Assembly (NCBI GenBank): GCA_019217005.1
Contig: JAHBNG010000118.1
Coordinates: forward strand, 1 to 47,270
Reading direction: 5' to 3'
Origin: Chloroflexi bacterium TSY
GTDB taxonomy: Bacteria > Chloroflexota > Anaerolineae > Caldilineales > Caldilineaceae
Length of the DNA: 47,270 nucleotides
Positions 9,845-19,447 of this stretch are shown in pieces. The notes under the pieces were generated by a model. The model saw only the letters and a list, made by a program, of their open reading frames with translations. It ran no database searches and was not told the DNA's origin. Each line of letters opens with the position of its first letter. Positions within the stretch are counted from its first letter, which is position 1. The position numbers and the translations under genes are program-made.

Positions 9845-10556
9845 CAGTGGTGTATCGGAAAGTTAACACCTACATACTTGTGGCACATGGAACAAATCTT
9901 GGACCTCTATGCACAGCCCTATGACCCCAAGAATCCTCTCTGGTGTTACGATGAAAAACCTTGTCAGCTCTTGGGCAATACAATCGTGCCGATTGAGATG
10001 AAACCAGGCAAGAAATGGCGCTATGATCATCACTATGAACGCAAGGGCATCTGTTACATCTTGATTGCTTACCAGCCACACACTGGACAGCGGGTTGTTC
10101 AGATTACCGAACGGCGCAGAGGCCAAGAGTATGCTCGCTTCATGCATGATCTCAAAACGAAACACAATCCTGATGCCGATTCATTACAGATTGTTCAGGA
10201 TAATCTCAACATTCATTCACCCAGTTCCTTCTACACCATCTTTTCGCCTGAGGAAGCTTTCGCTCTGGCTCAGCACTTTCAGATGGTTTATACCCCCGTC
10301 AACGGGAGTTGGCTTAATATGGTTGAAATTGAACTCTCGGTTATCACTCGCCAAGTTCTTGATCGCCGCATTGATTCCAAAGAGCTTCTTGAGACTGTTG
10401 TCCTTGCTCTTGTCAACGAGCGCAATGAACAATCCGCTACCATTCAATGGCAATTTACCCCCGCTCTCGCTCGCCAGAAGTTCCAGCGTTTCTATCCTGT
10501 TTTGGATACCGATTCTGATGACCAACCTGTATCATAACTTATCTGACAAAACACTA

Positions 10557-11240
10557 GACGCGCCAGATAGTTTTTTGAGTTCATTTAATTTGATCTGTTT
10601 GACAGACCTGTTCAGTCTACAAATTAACTGCAACAGAAATGCGACCCGATTACGACTTGGCGGTGATCCAAACGGTTCTAAGACGATGCCTTCTCTCTTG
10701 AGTAGCTAGATGAACTCACAACCACTTTTCGGACAGATTCTTAGAATGGTTCAAAAATGGGTTTACAACTTGTATTACAACGCGTTTTAAAAGTCATTCT
10801 GCGGAGGTTTTAGGACGAAGAATCCAACGTTCTAACCGTCATAGGAGGGTTCTTCGCTCTCAGAATGACACGCCTTGGTACTTTTAAAGAGCGCTCTTAG
10901 GGGATTCAGTGACATTGGCAACATAAGTGATTCCAAAAAAACTCTTTTGAAAGCAGGAGTTGCATAGAGTTCGCAGATATGCGTGAAAATCTGTGTAATC
11001 TTTTGATCGGGATGTGTGATATAATGAGGACGGCAGTGATTCGGGTCCATACCAATGATTGCCACTCTTTTGAGATTGTTTGTCGCCGCAAACAATCTCT
11101 TTCTTTTTTTGTTCAGGGAATGTGCTGAGTTAACGGAATTACCTGCATAAACAGAATCCGCTAACTGTTTTTTCTGGATTGTACGGTTTATTGTATCAGC
11201 CGAACAGCTTCCAGAACATACGTAATTCTGCGTATTTTTG
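10557..11240. repeat. Long non-coding repeat, copy A
   Basis: No convincing gene. Blocks of this stretch recur at 18829-19020 plus 19350-19510 (copy B) and at 27838-28358 plus 29653-30090 (copy C). Shared landmarks: CGATGCCTTCTCTCTTGAG, CCACTTTTCGGACAGATTC, a hairpin-rich piece (10794-10867, CATTCTG...CAGAATG with inner CGAAGA...TCTTCG), the candidate small RNA at 11031-11110, and the tail CAGCTTCCAGAACATACG (shared only with copy C). It is the uninterrupted version of the sites where copy C received a MITE and an ISAzo13 element. Confidence 0.8.
11020..11110 (+). ncRNA. Candidate small RNA, copy A
   Basis: An extended -10 box (TGTGATATAATG, hexamer 11020-11025) is followed by about 45 bases that fold (GGCAGTGATT against AATGATTGCC) and then a perfect terminator: GAGATTGTTTG, loop TCGCCG, CAAACAATCTC (11072-11099) and a T-rich run (11100-11110). 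The predicted transcript is about 11031-11110, ~80 nt. No clear -35 box. Promoter, body and terminator are conserved in copies at 19370 and 29787, while the surrounding sequence varies more. Not a known RNA family that I recognise. Confidence 0.55.
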
Positions 11241-11443
11241 GCAATTTCGATAAACGTGATGAGAGTGCGATGCACCCATCTCCTCGTATATTGACCGTCC
11301 AGTCAGAAAGTCATGGGTGCGTTGCACTCGGCTCTGCCCCGACCGTTGTCTGTTGAGCCGAGTGCGACGCATAGGGGGAAGATCTCTTGTCCTACGATCT
11401 TGGACGAATCCTGTGCGTGCGGCGTTGCCGAACACTCTCACCG
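11241..11443. other. Gene-free spacer with inverted repeats
   Basis: Between the long repeat and the stop of giant gene 2. Contains GTGCGTTGCACTCGGCTC (about 11310-11327) and an inverted partner GAGCCGAGTGCGACGCA (about 11355-11371), which form a hairpin that could terminate or protect the giant gene 2 transcript. A similar GGGTGCGTTGCACTCGG recurs near 19531. No gene seen. Confidence 0.5.
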
Positions 11444-14400
11444 TTAGGGTTTCGTCGCCGTAAATTCTACAGTGATGGTGAATTGCTCACCCGGTCCTAG
11501 CGGCAGTTCGTTTTGCAAGCTACCAGTGGCAGGGCTGACACCATCATTCGTTCCCACCCACGAGAGCGTGCCCGCGGCGATCGTATCTGGTGTGATGGAT
11601 GCGCTATTAAAGGTGAGATAATTGGCATCAAAGGCGTCGCTCAGGTTCAGTTCAGTTATGGTGATCAAACCCGTATTGGTGATCTGCAAGGTAAAGGTGA
11701 CGGTTTCGTTCATGACAGCCAGCCCATCCGCTGGGCTGAGTAACACCTTTTTCAGCGCCAGACTGGCTGTCGATTGCACCTCAATCAGATAATCTTCCAC
11801 TTCACCGTTGCGTGCCACACCATTTGGGGTCAAATCCTCTTGGTTGCTAAAGCGGAAGCGGGCGTAGAGCGGAATGCTTACGTTCAGCGTGATAGGCACG
11901 TTGACGATCATCTCATAGCTGTCGCCCGCCGCGATCCCACGGTTGATGGCGATTTGTTCTGCGTCGTCGTCAAAATCACCATCCTGATTGAGATCCAGCC
12001 AGGCGTTGAGTAGACCATCCGCCCCAGACGCAGTCGTTGTGATGTAAAGCACCTCGCCTGGAATCATCGTACTGAAGGTGATACCATCTTCATCGTCGGA
12101 TCCGTCGGCCATGTCGTCACCATCTGCATTGGTGGCCGGAGCACCATCTGACTCAGCATCGACTATCGCGCCGAGTATGGGATTGCCTGTTGATAGAATG
12201 CCGTGACGCGGGCCGTTGTCCGCCTGAGTGGTCGGATAGTCGAGAGGACTCGTTACGCTGGCGTCTGGCAGGTCTCCATAATCAGCCTGGCGGATGGATG
12301 TGACGTAATCCTCCACTTCACCGTCGACGGCCAGCCCATTTAGGCTCAGTCCTGCCTGGCTACTGATGCGGAAGCGGGCATAGGCGGCGTCTGTCTCGGT
12401 GGCACCTGCCGGCACGGCAATGGGAATATCGATCGTGCCGCTGCCTGGTGGTACGGCGGTGTCGGTGGCAATCTGGTCGAGCACACCGTCGCCATCAATA
12501 TCGACCCAGGCATTCAGGAAGGTGTTGCTGCCAGTTGGATTGCTGTAAGCGACTGTTACACTGATGGCTTCGCCAGGGATGAGCGCCGGAAGAATGATGC
12601 CATCTTCGTCATCTCCGGTGGCCAGGTCGTCGCCGTCGGCCGTTGCACTGGGTACACCATCATCTTCGTTATCCACAATTAGCCCAAGGGTGGGGTTGTT
12701 ATCTGCAATCACGTGGCGGGCGCCGTTGCTGGCGTATAGGGTTGGTGCGGTGGTGTCGGGCAGATCGCCATAGTCGAGCTGGGCAATAGGCAGCGCATAA
12801 TCTTCCACTTCGCCATCCGCAGCCAACCCGCTGGGGGCGAGCCCCGTTTGGCTGCTAGAGCGGAAGCGAGCATAGGTGGTGATGCCCTGGGGAGCGTCTA
12901 GCGGCACGGTGACCAGAATTACCTGGTTGCCGCCTGCTGTGATGGCCAGATCAGTCGCAATCTGCTCACCCGCATCGCTAAAGTCGCCGTCGTCATTGAA
13001 GTCGATCCAGGCGTTCAGGCTACCGTCTACGCCAGTCGCATTGACTGTCACATTAACGGTCTCGCCAGGAATCAATTGGGCAGATGAGAAGGTTGCGCCA
13101 TCCTCGTCATCGCTGCCGTCAGCGGTATCATCACCATCAGCGTTGGTCGATGGAACACCCTCTTTCTCATCATCGATGCTGGCACCCAATGTGGGATTGT
13201 TCGTATCCAGGATGACATGGCGCGGTCCGTTATCGGCGACAGTTGTCAAGTAGAGACCACCAGTGCTGGTATCTGGCAGATCGCCAAAGTCCAGCAGCGT
13301 GGGAGCAAATTGATAATCTTCCACTTCGCCATCGGTGGCAGCGCCAGTCGGCACCAACCCGGTGTCGGTGCTCAGCCGGAAACGCACGTTGATGGTGTCA
13401 CTCAGGGTCACCGAGGGTACGACCGATGCATATGAGTTGGTTCCGTTGGCGACCGCTTCATCGGCAAAGATCTGCTCGCCAGTGTCGTCAAAGTCGCCAT
13501 CGCCATTAAAATCTGCCCAGGCGTTTAGCACGGCCCCAGCAGCGTTGGCCGCGGTGATGTCGAATGTGAGCGGCTCGCCAGCGATGATGGTACTGGTTAA
13601 CACAACGCCATCTTCGTCGTCGGGTGTATTGGTGGTATCGTCACCGGTGGCTGTGACGTCGGGCTGACCATCAAATTCATCATCCACATTGGCACCCAAC
13701 ACGGGGCCACCAGCAATGATGAGGTGATACGGACCGTTATTGGCCAGGGATGTCGGGTAGATCGATGGCAAATCACCATAGTCCGCCGGAATAAATGTCA
13801 TCTGGTAATCTTCCACTTCGCCGTCAGAAGCCAGGCCGGTGGGTGTAAGCCCGGCATCTGTGCTAAAGCGGAACCGGGCGTAAGGCATTGATACCGCCCC
13901 ACTGGGTGCCGTAAAGTTAAAGCTATAGAGGCCATCGGCAACAAAGGTCTGGTCGGTGAAGATCTGCTCACCTGCGTCATCAAAGTCACCGAGGAAGGCA
14001 CTATCTGCATTGGTCACGATGACGCGTATGTCATAGGGATTGTTGGCGATGACGGCATTATTGAGCAGAATCCCATCTTCGTCGTCATTGCCATCACCCG
14101 TGTCGTCACCTGCTGCGGCTACATCTGGTTGACCGTCGCTTTCAGCGTCGACGGCAAAACCAAGGGTGGGGTTGTCCCGTGGATCGATGATATGCTGCGC
14201 ACCATTATTGCCCATAGTTGTTGCGTAAGCGCCTTCCGGCAGATCGCCCAAATCGTAGCCGATGAAACCAAAGTCGATGCTCAGGTTGGTGTTGGCTACT
14301 GAGTCGCCATCGTCGGTTGGCTCGCCACCGGCGGTTAAGGTCATGACGCCGCTGCTGACGCCGTTGGTGAGATAGTCAGCTACAGTTGCTGGATCAATGC

Positions 14401-17400
14401 CGTTGTCGTCATTGTTGATGTCTGTATTGGGATTGGCTTCCGTCACAGCGCTACTGTAGTACCCCGCCAGCGTGCCGCCAGTTTGAAAGTTTTCAGGGTC
14501 GATGCGCACGGTATAATCTCCTGGCGTCAGACCGGTAAAGAGATACATGCCGTCAGCCCCGGTTACCATCGTGTCCACAACTGCGCCGCCGGCGTCAAGC
14601 AGGCTCACCTGTACACCAGAACGCGGATGCTCGAGATCGTCGCGGATGCCATTGTTGGCAATGCCGGTGCCAGCACCGTTGTCGATCCAGACCATGTCAC
14701 CAATGCTCAGCGTGCTGAAGCCAAAGTCGTAGGTGTGGTCGTTGTAGCCAGCCAGCCCGGTGGTTAGCTGAATGGTGCTAAAGCCCGCATTGATAGCGCC
14801 GCTATCGCCGTCGGAGTCGTGAAAGTCACCGTTATCCACATTGGCGTTGTAGTCTTGCACGGTGGGGACATAGCCAGCCAGAGCGGTCTGGCTCAGGTCA
14901 ATGCGAATCTCGTAGACCGGGTTGGGGTCAATAGCTGCGGCGACTTCATCATAGTTTGTGCCTACGCTACCCGCGTTGGGGTGATCGTTGCCGATGAAAT
15001 AATATTCGCCATTGGCGTCGGTGGTGGCGGTGGCCAACAAAGTACCGCCGCCGTCATAGAATCCCACCTGCACACCACTCAGAGGCGATTCATCTGGATC
15101 CCGAATGCCGTCTGAATCGATGTCGACCCAGACAAAATTCCCCAGTTCAATGGGTGGGGCAAAACAGAGAGCTTCCAAATCACCCAAGCCACCAGCCTTG
15201 GCGAAAGTCCCTGGCTGCGAGCCGTTGTTGGTGGTTGAGAAGACCAGATAGTGGTTGCTGCGGTCGCCCTGACTATTGTTGAACCAGAGAATGCCGTTGT
15301 CATTGTACTCGCGCTGACTGTAGATGATGTCGAAGGCCGTTAGCGCTACATCGGAAAAGCCTGGCACCTGGGCCAAGCCACCTAGGCTGACCTCTTGGTG
15401 ATCTGGATAATGATCTTCATAGTAGTATTCTTTGCCACCAGGGCCTGCCTCTGATTCAAACGCGCCAGTCGTGATGCTGCCGCACTGGGCGTTGTTCTCT
15501 AATGTCCAGCCACCAGCACCGTCTGCACAGGCGCGCAGCGTGTCGCCAGCAGAGTTACCCGTGTAAAGGAAGTTACTATTTGAATTCGGTCGCTTTTGCT
15601 TGTATCCCATTTGATCGGAGTAGCGGTCGCGCACACCTAGGATCAGGTCTCCATGATCAAATTCGATATCGGTTAGCCAGGGCTGGGGGTAGATGTATTC
15701 GCCGCCAAAGCCTGTGCTGATCCGCTTAAAGGTTGGTGTCCATGGATTCCACGAGCCGCACGCACAGCGTTTAGATTGCGGGTCGCTTCCGGTGGCACAA
15801 GTGCGGGGGTAGTCCAGATCAAAACTAAAGACCTGGGTAAAGGCTGGTGCGACCGCACTGGGATCCATGACAAAGAGGTAGGCGTGCAGATCGTCCGTAC
15901 TCTGGGTCGTTTCGCCGGTACAGACTGCACCCACATAGACTTGGCCATCGTTGAAGCCTGTGGCAAAGGGACGGAAGTTGGTGGCTGACGCGGGACAGTT
16001 GGCCGGTTCGGGCAAGCTATAGGTGGTAATGTCGCCCGCCGTCACAGGTGCCGACTGCACGGGGATAGCGTAGACTTGCTTATCAAAGAGGTTGACCGTC
16101 CAGAGCGTGCTCTTATCGTCGGAGATGTCTAGGTCCCCAAAGCTGAGTTTACCGACAGCATCCCAGGAGTTGCTATCTCGTTCCCAGAGGGAATTAGAGG
16201 CACTGTCCGCTGGGTGGGGGTCAGTGCCGGTGTCGAAGCCCAGTGCGTCCAGATCCACATAAGGGACAACCGAGGTCCCACCAACGGACGCACCATTGAT
16301 GCGATAGATAACGCCTGTTTCGCCATTGGCACGGAAGCCAGCGTGGCGCTTCATAAACGCCGCCACGAAAATGCTGTCTGTAACATTGTCATACGCTTGT
16401 CCCCATGTGGTACCAATCTCCTGCGCTGAGGCCAGGTGGGTCGGCGTCGGCAATCGGGGGTTGCTACCATCATCACAGGTTCCGTTGAGGTTGTCATCGG
16501 CACAGCCCGCATCATAGGGGAAGGAGACAAAGACATCACCGGTCTCGTTGACCTGTGCATCTTCAAGATAGCAGGAGGTTGCGAGGGTGGGGTTCGCCTG
16601 ACAATAGTCGGCCGGATTGTTCAACCCCAGATCAACATTGACTGCGGTGGGAGTGGCAAAGGTGACGGATGTATCCGAATCGCTGCCTGCCGAATCTGGC
16701 TGAAGGTAGGAGGGCCAGCCGCTAAATTCGACGCGGACGCGCTCACTGACGCACAGGCTGGTCAGCGTATAGGTGCCGTCCGCCGCGGTGGTATCTGAAA
16801 TGATGGCCGTGTTGGTGTTGTCATAGGCCGTGACCAGAATGCCTGAGAGATCTGACTCAAGCGCGTCCTGAATACCGTCTGCATCGTAATAGCGGAAGGT
16901 TGTACCCACAATGGTGCCGCTGTCATCGCAGACAACGGGTGGTGTATAGACGCCGAGATGTTCGATGTCGTGGTCGTCTTCAAAGTCGCCGGTCGAGCTG
17001 TCGAGTGCGTTATCGATGACGGTGCCATCATTGTTGGGGTTGTTGTCGAACGTTGAGTCGGCGTCGGTGCCGCCGATTGCCGAGACGATCTCTGCATAGT
17101 TATCCAGATCTTGACCGGCAGGCGCGTTGGCGTCGACCGTGAACTGGATATCAACGGTGGCGCTGGCGCCCGCCGCAGTGGGTCCGGCGATGGTATGGCT
17201 GGCCGTGCCGTTGCCGTTATCCGTCCAGTTGGCATCGCTTAACGTCAAATAGGTGGGGATGTAGTCGACCAGCTCGATATTGGAGACCACACTTTGGCCC
17301 TGGTTGAAGATCTCGATAGTGAAGACAACGGATTCGTTGGGGTTGACAATGAGGCTTTGGCTGTCGCCCGCCCGCTTTTGCAGCGCCAGGTCGAAGGTAT

Positions 17401-18562
17401 TGGCGTTGACGGTGGCTGCGTCATTCGACGTATCGGTGCCGTCGTCGTCATCGGTATAGTTGGCTGTCAAACTGTCGCCGCCGCTAAAGAAGCTGGCCGG
17501 AAAACAGCCCTCGAAGACCCCACCTCCCAGCGTTTCGGCGAGACTCAGCGTCTGTGTACCAGGCGTACCACCAGTGACGCTTACCGAAAGAGGACCTTGA
17601 CCGGCCTCATCGCTGTCGGTTACACGCACGCAGACCTGATCGGCCGCGTTATAGGTGGTTGCGTCAGCTCCAGCGTTGGTGATAAATTCGGTCGTGCTGG
17701 CGCTACATGCTGGGGCAGTCACGTCAATCTCTACGTTATCCACATATCCACCCCTGCTTCCCCAACTGCCACTGCTGTTCGTCCGAAAACGAATCTGTGT
17801 ATTACCGCCACTATTGAGCAATGAAGAGATATCTAAAGATTGCGAACCTAGATTGGCAGTGGTAATCGTATGGACAAGATTCCAAGCGCTGCCATTATGT
17901 ACCTCGACATAGAGTTCCATACCCGCAGCCATAGAGCTAGCAGGCAGTGTGAGGGTGTTGGTTGAGCTATCACCCGAATAAAACCGCAGCGTTGCTGCTG
18001 CTACATTCGTCAAATTGACAGAACGAACAATCTCGACACTTGGGCCTTGGAAATAAAGCACATTGGCTGAGCTTATACCGATGTTGCCACCAGGGAAGGT
18101 GCTGAAGTTTGACTGGCCATCATCCCCCGTCTCTGTCCAGGCTCCCGACCAAGTAGTGGTTCCATCGTTGCTGTTGTAGCTGTTTTGATCCGAGAATTCG
18201 TCGCGAACGGTTGTGAAGGTATCTCCCTGACAATCCGCAGTGATCTGGAAATCATCGATGGCAATATCGTGATTGCCATTGGCACTGCTTGGCTCCAGTA
18301 CGCGAAACAGGAGACGAATGTCACCACTGTTGATATATGAACTCATATCAATGACTTGCAAATGCCAGTCTGGCGTACCCAGATCTCCTTTGACTAACAC
18401 ATCATTGGCAATGAGGGTTGTTCCATCGCTTGCCATGACGTCGATCTGAAATTCTTTCGTCGCAAATGAAGAGGTTGGGTAGGCGCGAAATGAATGGAGC
18501 CAGAATGAGACTTGAGGTGAAGTCGTTCCCGAAAGATTAAAGACAGGACTGAGCAGTTCCAC
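11444..18562 (-). CDS. Giant surface protein 2 (MAM-like, DUF11, SdrD_B, propeller-like module, five GEVED repeats), signal peptide lost, 2372 aa
   Basis: Rough domain order from the GTG at 18562: end of a MAM-like domain 1-110; jelly-roll 110-290; Ig-like 290-390; DUF11 395-545; SdrD_B-like 550-660; propeller-like module 660-1137; SdrD_B 1137-1275 (IELGNFVWVDIDSDGIRDP); SdrD_B 1275-1420; five GEVED repeats of about 160 residues starting near 1436, 1597, 1757, 1930 and 2097 (each D(Y/F/L)GDLP ... GEVEDY); final DUF11 2264-2372. The frame is open further upstream to 18730 and codes for more of the MAM domain (GPSGDHTSGSG, YIYVEDTSSGG) but has no ATG there. A signal-peptide start lies in another frame at 18657-18731. 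So the gene is probably damaged at its 5' end and the product would not be exported. The rest is intact over 7 kb, which suggests a recent lesion. Confidence 0.85.
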   Translation of the reverse strand: MELLSPVFNLSGTTSPQVSFWLHSFRAYPTSSFATKEFQIDVMASDGTTLIANDVLVKGDLGTPDWHLQVIDMSSYINSGDIRLLFRVLEPSSANGNHDIAIDDFQITADCQGDTFTTVRDEFSDQNSYNSNDGTTTWSGAWTETGDDGQSNFSTFPGGNIGISSANVLYFQGPSVEIVRSVNLTNVAAATLRFYSGDSSTNTLTLPASSMAAGMELYVEVHNGSAWNLVHTITTANLGSQSLDISSLLNSGGNTQIRFRTNSSGSWGSRGGYVDNVEIDVTAPACSASTTEFITNAGADATTYNAADQVCVRVTDSDEAGQGPLSVSVTGGTPGTQTLSLAETLGGGVFEGCFPASFFSGGDSLTANYTDDDDGTDTSNDAATVNANTFDLALQKRAGDSQSLIVNPNESVVFTIEIFNQGQSVVSNIELVDYIPTYLTLSDANWTDNGNGTASHTIAGPTAAGASATVDIQFTVDANAPAGQDLDNYAEIVSAIGGTDADSTFDNNPNNDGTVIDNALDSSTGDFEDDHDIEHLGVYTPPVVCDDSGTIVGTTFRYYDADGIQDALESDLSGILVTAYDNTNTAIISDTTAADGTYTLTSLCVSERVRVEFSGWPSYLQPDSAGSDSDTSVTFATPTAVNVDLGLNNPADYCQANPTLATSCYLEDAQVNETGDVFVSFPYDAGCADDNLNGTCDDGSNPRLPTPTHLASAQEIGTTWGQAYDNVTDSIFVAAFMKRHAGFRANGETGVIYRINGASVGGTSVVPYVDLDALGFDTGTDPHPADSASNSLWERDSNSWDAVGKLSFGDLDISDDKSTLWTVNLFDKQVYAIPVQSAPVTAGDITTYSLPEPANCPASATNFRPFATGFNDGQVYVGAVCTGETTQSTDDLHAYLFVMDPSAVAPAFTQVFSFDLDYPRTCATGSDPQSKRCACGSWNPWTPTFKRISTGFGGEYIYPQPWLTDIEFDHGDLILGVRDRYSDQMGYKQKRPNSNSNFLYTGNSAGDTLRACADGAGGWTLENNAQCGSITTGAFESEAGPGGKEYYYEDHYPDHQEVSLGGLAQVPGFSDVALTAFDIIYSQREYNDNGILWFNNSQGDRSNHYLVFSTTNNGSQPGTFAKAGGLGDLEALCFAPPIELGNFVWVDIDSDGIRDPDESPLSGVQVGFYDGGGTLLATATTDANGEYYFIGNDHPNAGSVGTNYDEVAAAIDPNPVYEIRIDLSQTALAGYVPTVQDYNANVDNGDFHDSDGDSGAINAGFSTIQLTTGLAGYNDHTYDFGFSTLSIGDMVWIDNGAGTGIANNGIRDDLEHPRSGVQVSLLDAGGAVVDTMVTGADGMYLFTGLTPGDYTVRIDPENFQTGGTLAGYYSSAVTEANPNTDINNDDNGIDPATVADYLTNGVSSGVMTLTAGGEPTDDGDSVANTNLSIDFGFIGYDLGDLPEGAYATTMGNNGAQHIIDPRDNPTLGFAVDAESDGQPDVAAAGDDTGDGNDDEDGILLNNAVIANNPYDIRVIVTNADSAFLGDFDDAGEQIFTDQTFVADGLYSFNFTAPSGAVSMPYARFRFSTDAGLTPTGLASDGEVEDYQMTFIPADYGDLPSIYPTSLANNGPYHLIIAGGPVLGANVDDEFDGQPDVTATGDDTTNTPDDEDGVVLTSTIIAGEPLTFDITAANAAGAVLNAWADFNGDGDFDDTGEQIFADEAVANGTNSYASVVPSVTLSDTINVRFRLSTDTGLVPTGAATDGEVEDYQFAPTLLDFGDLPDTSTGGLYLTTVADNGPRHVILDTNNPTLGASIDDEKEGVPSTNADGDDTADGSDDEDGATFSSAQLIPGETVNVTVNATGVDGSLNAWIDFNDDGDFSDAGEQIATDLAITAGGNQVILVTVPLDAPQGITTYARFRSSSQTGLAPSGLAADGEVEDYALPIAQLDYGDLPDTTAPTLYASNGARHVIADNNPTLGLIVDNEDDGVPSATADGDDLATGDDEDGIILPALIPGEAISVTVAYSNPTGSNTFLNAWVDIDGDGVLDQIATDTAVPPGSGTIDIPIAVPAGATETDAAYARFRISSQAGLSLNGLAVDGEVEDYVTSIRQADYGDLPDASVTSPLDYPTTQADNGPRHGILSTGNPILGAIVDAESDGAPATNADGDDMADGSDDEDGITFSTMIPGEVLYITTTASGADGLLNAWLDLNQDGDFDDDAEQIAINRGIAAGDSYEMIVNVPITLNVSIPLYARFRFSNQEDLTPNGVARNGEVEDYLIEVQSTASLALKKVLLSPADGLAVMNETVTFTLQITNTGLITITELNLSDAFDANYLTFNSASITPDTIAAGTLSWVGTNDGVSPATGSLQNELPLGPGEQFTITVEFTATKP

Positions 18563-18656
18563 CGGACTGACGACCGAGGGACCACCAGACGAGGTATCTT
18601 CGACATAGATGTAGCTACCGCTCCCGGACGTGTGATCGCCAGAAGGACCAATTTGC

Positions 18657-18731
18657 TCATATGGCAGGGCCGAGCGTGCGGGTGCTGCGCCTGCACGCTT
18701 GGCGGATTTCTCGAGTAAACATGTTCTTCAT
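18657..18731 (-). pseudogene. Detached signal-peptide start of giant gene 2
   Basis: ATG 18731 follows AAGGAAAA and reads MKNMFTREIRQACRRSTRTL, then GPAI and a stop. This matches the starts of giant genes 1 (MNHLLTRQVRKSIAHSVRTF) and 3 (MNRLSTRQVRRSVARSLRTL). The hydrophobic core that should follow is missing, and the MAM-like domain resumes in the +1 frame. A deletion that removed the signal-peptide core and left a frameshift explains this. Confidence 0.75.
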
Positions 18732-18828
18732 AAAAAATGTTTTCCTTACAAACTCACTTGATTTGGACCGTACGAATGGCTATTTGTTGGGGCGGACCTT
18801 ATTGTCGTATTGTAATTGAGCACCCTTG

Positions 18829-19020
18829 ACACGCCAGATGGTTTTTGTGTTTATTTGTTCCATAGACCTGTGCAGCATACAACTCAACTGTGACAGAAAT
18901 ACGACCCAAGTACGACTTGGTGTTGTTCCAAACGGTTCCATGACGATGCCTTCTCTCTTGAGTAGCGAGATGGACTCACAACCACTTTTCGGACAGATTC
19001 TTATAGACAAAACAAGGGGA
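18829..19020. repeat. Long non-coding repeat, copy B (first part)
   Basis: Matches 10560-10740 and 27838-28020: same order of CGCCAGAT-, CGATGCCTTCTCTCTTGAG and CCACTTTTCGGACAGATTC blocks. It lies about 100 bases upstream of the original start of giant gene 2, just as the other copies precede genes 1 and 3. No gene seen. Confidence 0.75.
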
Positions 19021-19102
19021 AGTCGTAAGATTCGGTTCTGTCCAACCGCTTCGGATTGAGAAGGGGTATATTGGGATGATTCAAAATTCAGTTGACAAAT
19101 TT

Positions 19103-19213
19103 GCGGAGGGAGAATTCTCTAATGCGACCGGGTCGGACGAGAACCGTCGTTAGAGAACACCTTCTCCGCGGGCGCAAGTGTAAACCTAACTCGATAAGCA
19201 ATCTGAACCCCCC
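19103..19213. repeat. Hairpin and MITE-A remnant
   Basis: 19103-19169 is an imperfect hairpin (GCGGAG...CTCCGC outside, CTCTAA...TTAGAG inside). It is followed by AAGTGTAAACCTAA (from 19176) and TCTGAACCCCCC (to 19213), which resemble the right end of MITE family A but are separated by about 12 unrelated bases. Probably a decayed end of a fifth copy. Confidence 0.45.
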
Positions 19214-19358
19214 AGGTTGATTATGGCAAAAAATAGCGGTAATTCATTGAGGCATGGAGCCAAGCGAATCCTGGGCGTCTGCGGTCCTATCGGCAACGAA
19301 AAGGAAATCGTCAAGAAAATGTAAGGGTCCCGATCATGCATCTGATCTGGATGTGTGG

Positions 19359-19447
19359 TATAGTGGGGACGGCAGTGATTCGGGTCCATACCAATGATTG
19401 CCACTCTGAAGAGATTGTTTGTCGCCGCAAACAATCTCTTTCTTTTT
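19359..19447 (+). ncRNA. Candidate small RNA, copy B
   Basis: Same unit as at 11020-11110: extended -10 (TGTGGTATAGTG), body GGCAGTGATTCGGGTCCATA and onward, and hairpin GAGATTGTTTG/CAAACAATCTC (19411-19438) with a T-rich tail. Homology to the other copies starts close to the -35 position (TGATCTGGATG), so the transcription unit itself appears to be the conserved part. Predicted RNA about 19370-19447. It lies about 0.65 kb upstream of giant gene 2 on the other strand. Confidence 0.55.

Larger units (their letters stand above)
7940..10537 (+). pseudogene. IS630 transposase gene, split by ISAzo13 and MITE insertions
   Basis: The coding parts are 7940-7991, 9287-9688 and 9853-10537. Joining the first two with one TAA kept gives MKQVYKVKLSDKDRNELRR continuing in frame into a helix-turn-helix domain (REIMERVGVTRATVVRIRK-like). 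That frame stops at 9663, just after a run of seven A (CTGAAAAAAACG). A -1 shift there continues as KNELKPHLKVQW and, once the MITE and one 8-bp target copy are removed, joins CIGKLTPTYL in frame. The DDE domain shows DEKPCQLLG, QDNLNIHSP and NGSWLNMVEIELSV, the three acidic catalytic positions. The reconstructed product is about 379 residues. RBS GAGGAGGCAGAG precedes ATG 7940. The -1 shift may be programmed, as in some IS630 members, or a mutation. The gene cannot now make full-length transposase. Confidence 0.88.
7866..10554 (+). mobile_element. IS630-family insertion sequence, interrupted by two other elements
   Basis: Ends are inverted repeats of about 26 bases with one mismatch (GTGTTTTGTCAGATAAG at the left, its complement at the right). 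TA lies on both sides (7864-7865, 10555-10556), the usual IS630 target duplication. Without the ISAzo13 copy (7992-9283) and the MITE (9689-9844) plus their target copies, the element is about 1.23 kb, normal for IS630. It landed between the giant gene 1 start and its upstream repeat, moving that repeat about 2.7 kb away. Confidence 0.92.

Noticed and set aside
9683..9852. N-terminal 55 residues of the apparent 284-residue frame in IS630
   Set aside because: These codons are MITE sequence; the transposase frame resumes at CIGKLT after the MITE.
10832..11275. 147-codon minus-strand frame in the long repeat, with similar pieces in copies B and C
   Set aside because: The conserved stretch (ATNNL.RVAIIGMDPNHCRPHY) is antisense to the candidate small RNA and its terminator; the frames differ in ends between copies, and conservation is better explained by the RNA unit.
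14483..14767. Long plus-strand frames opposite the giant genes
   Set aside because: They are antisense shadows caused by the high-GC, Asp/Gly/Thr-rich coding of the giant genes; no start signals or protein patterns.
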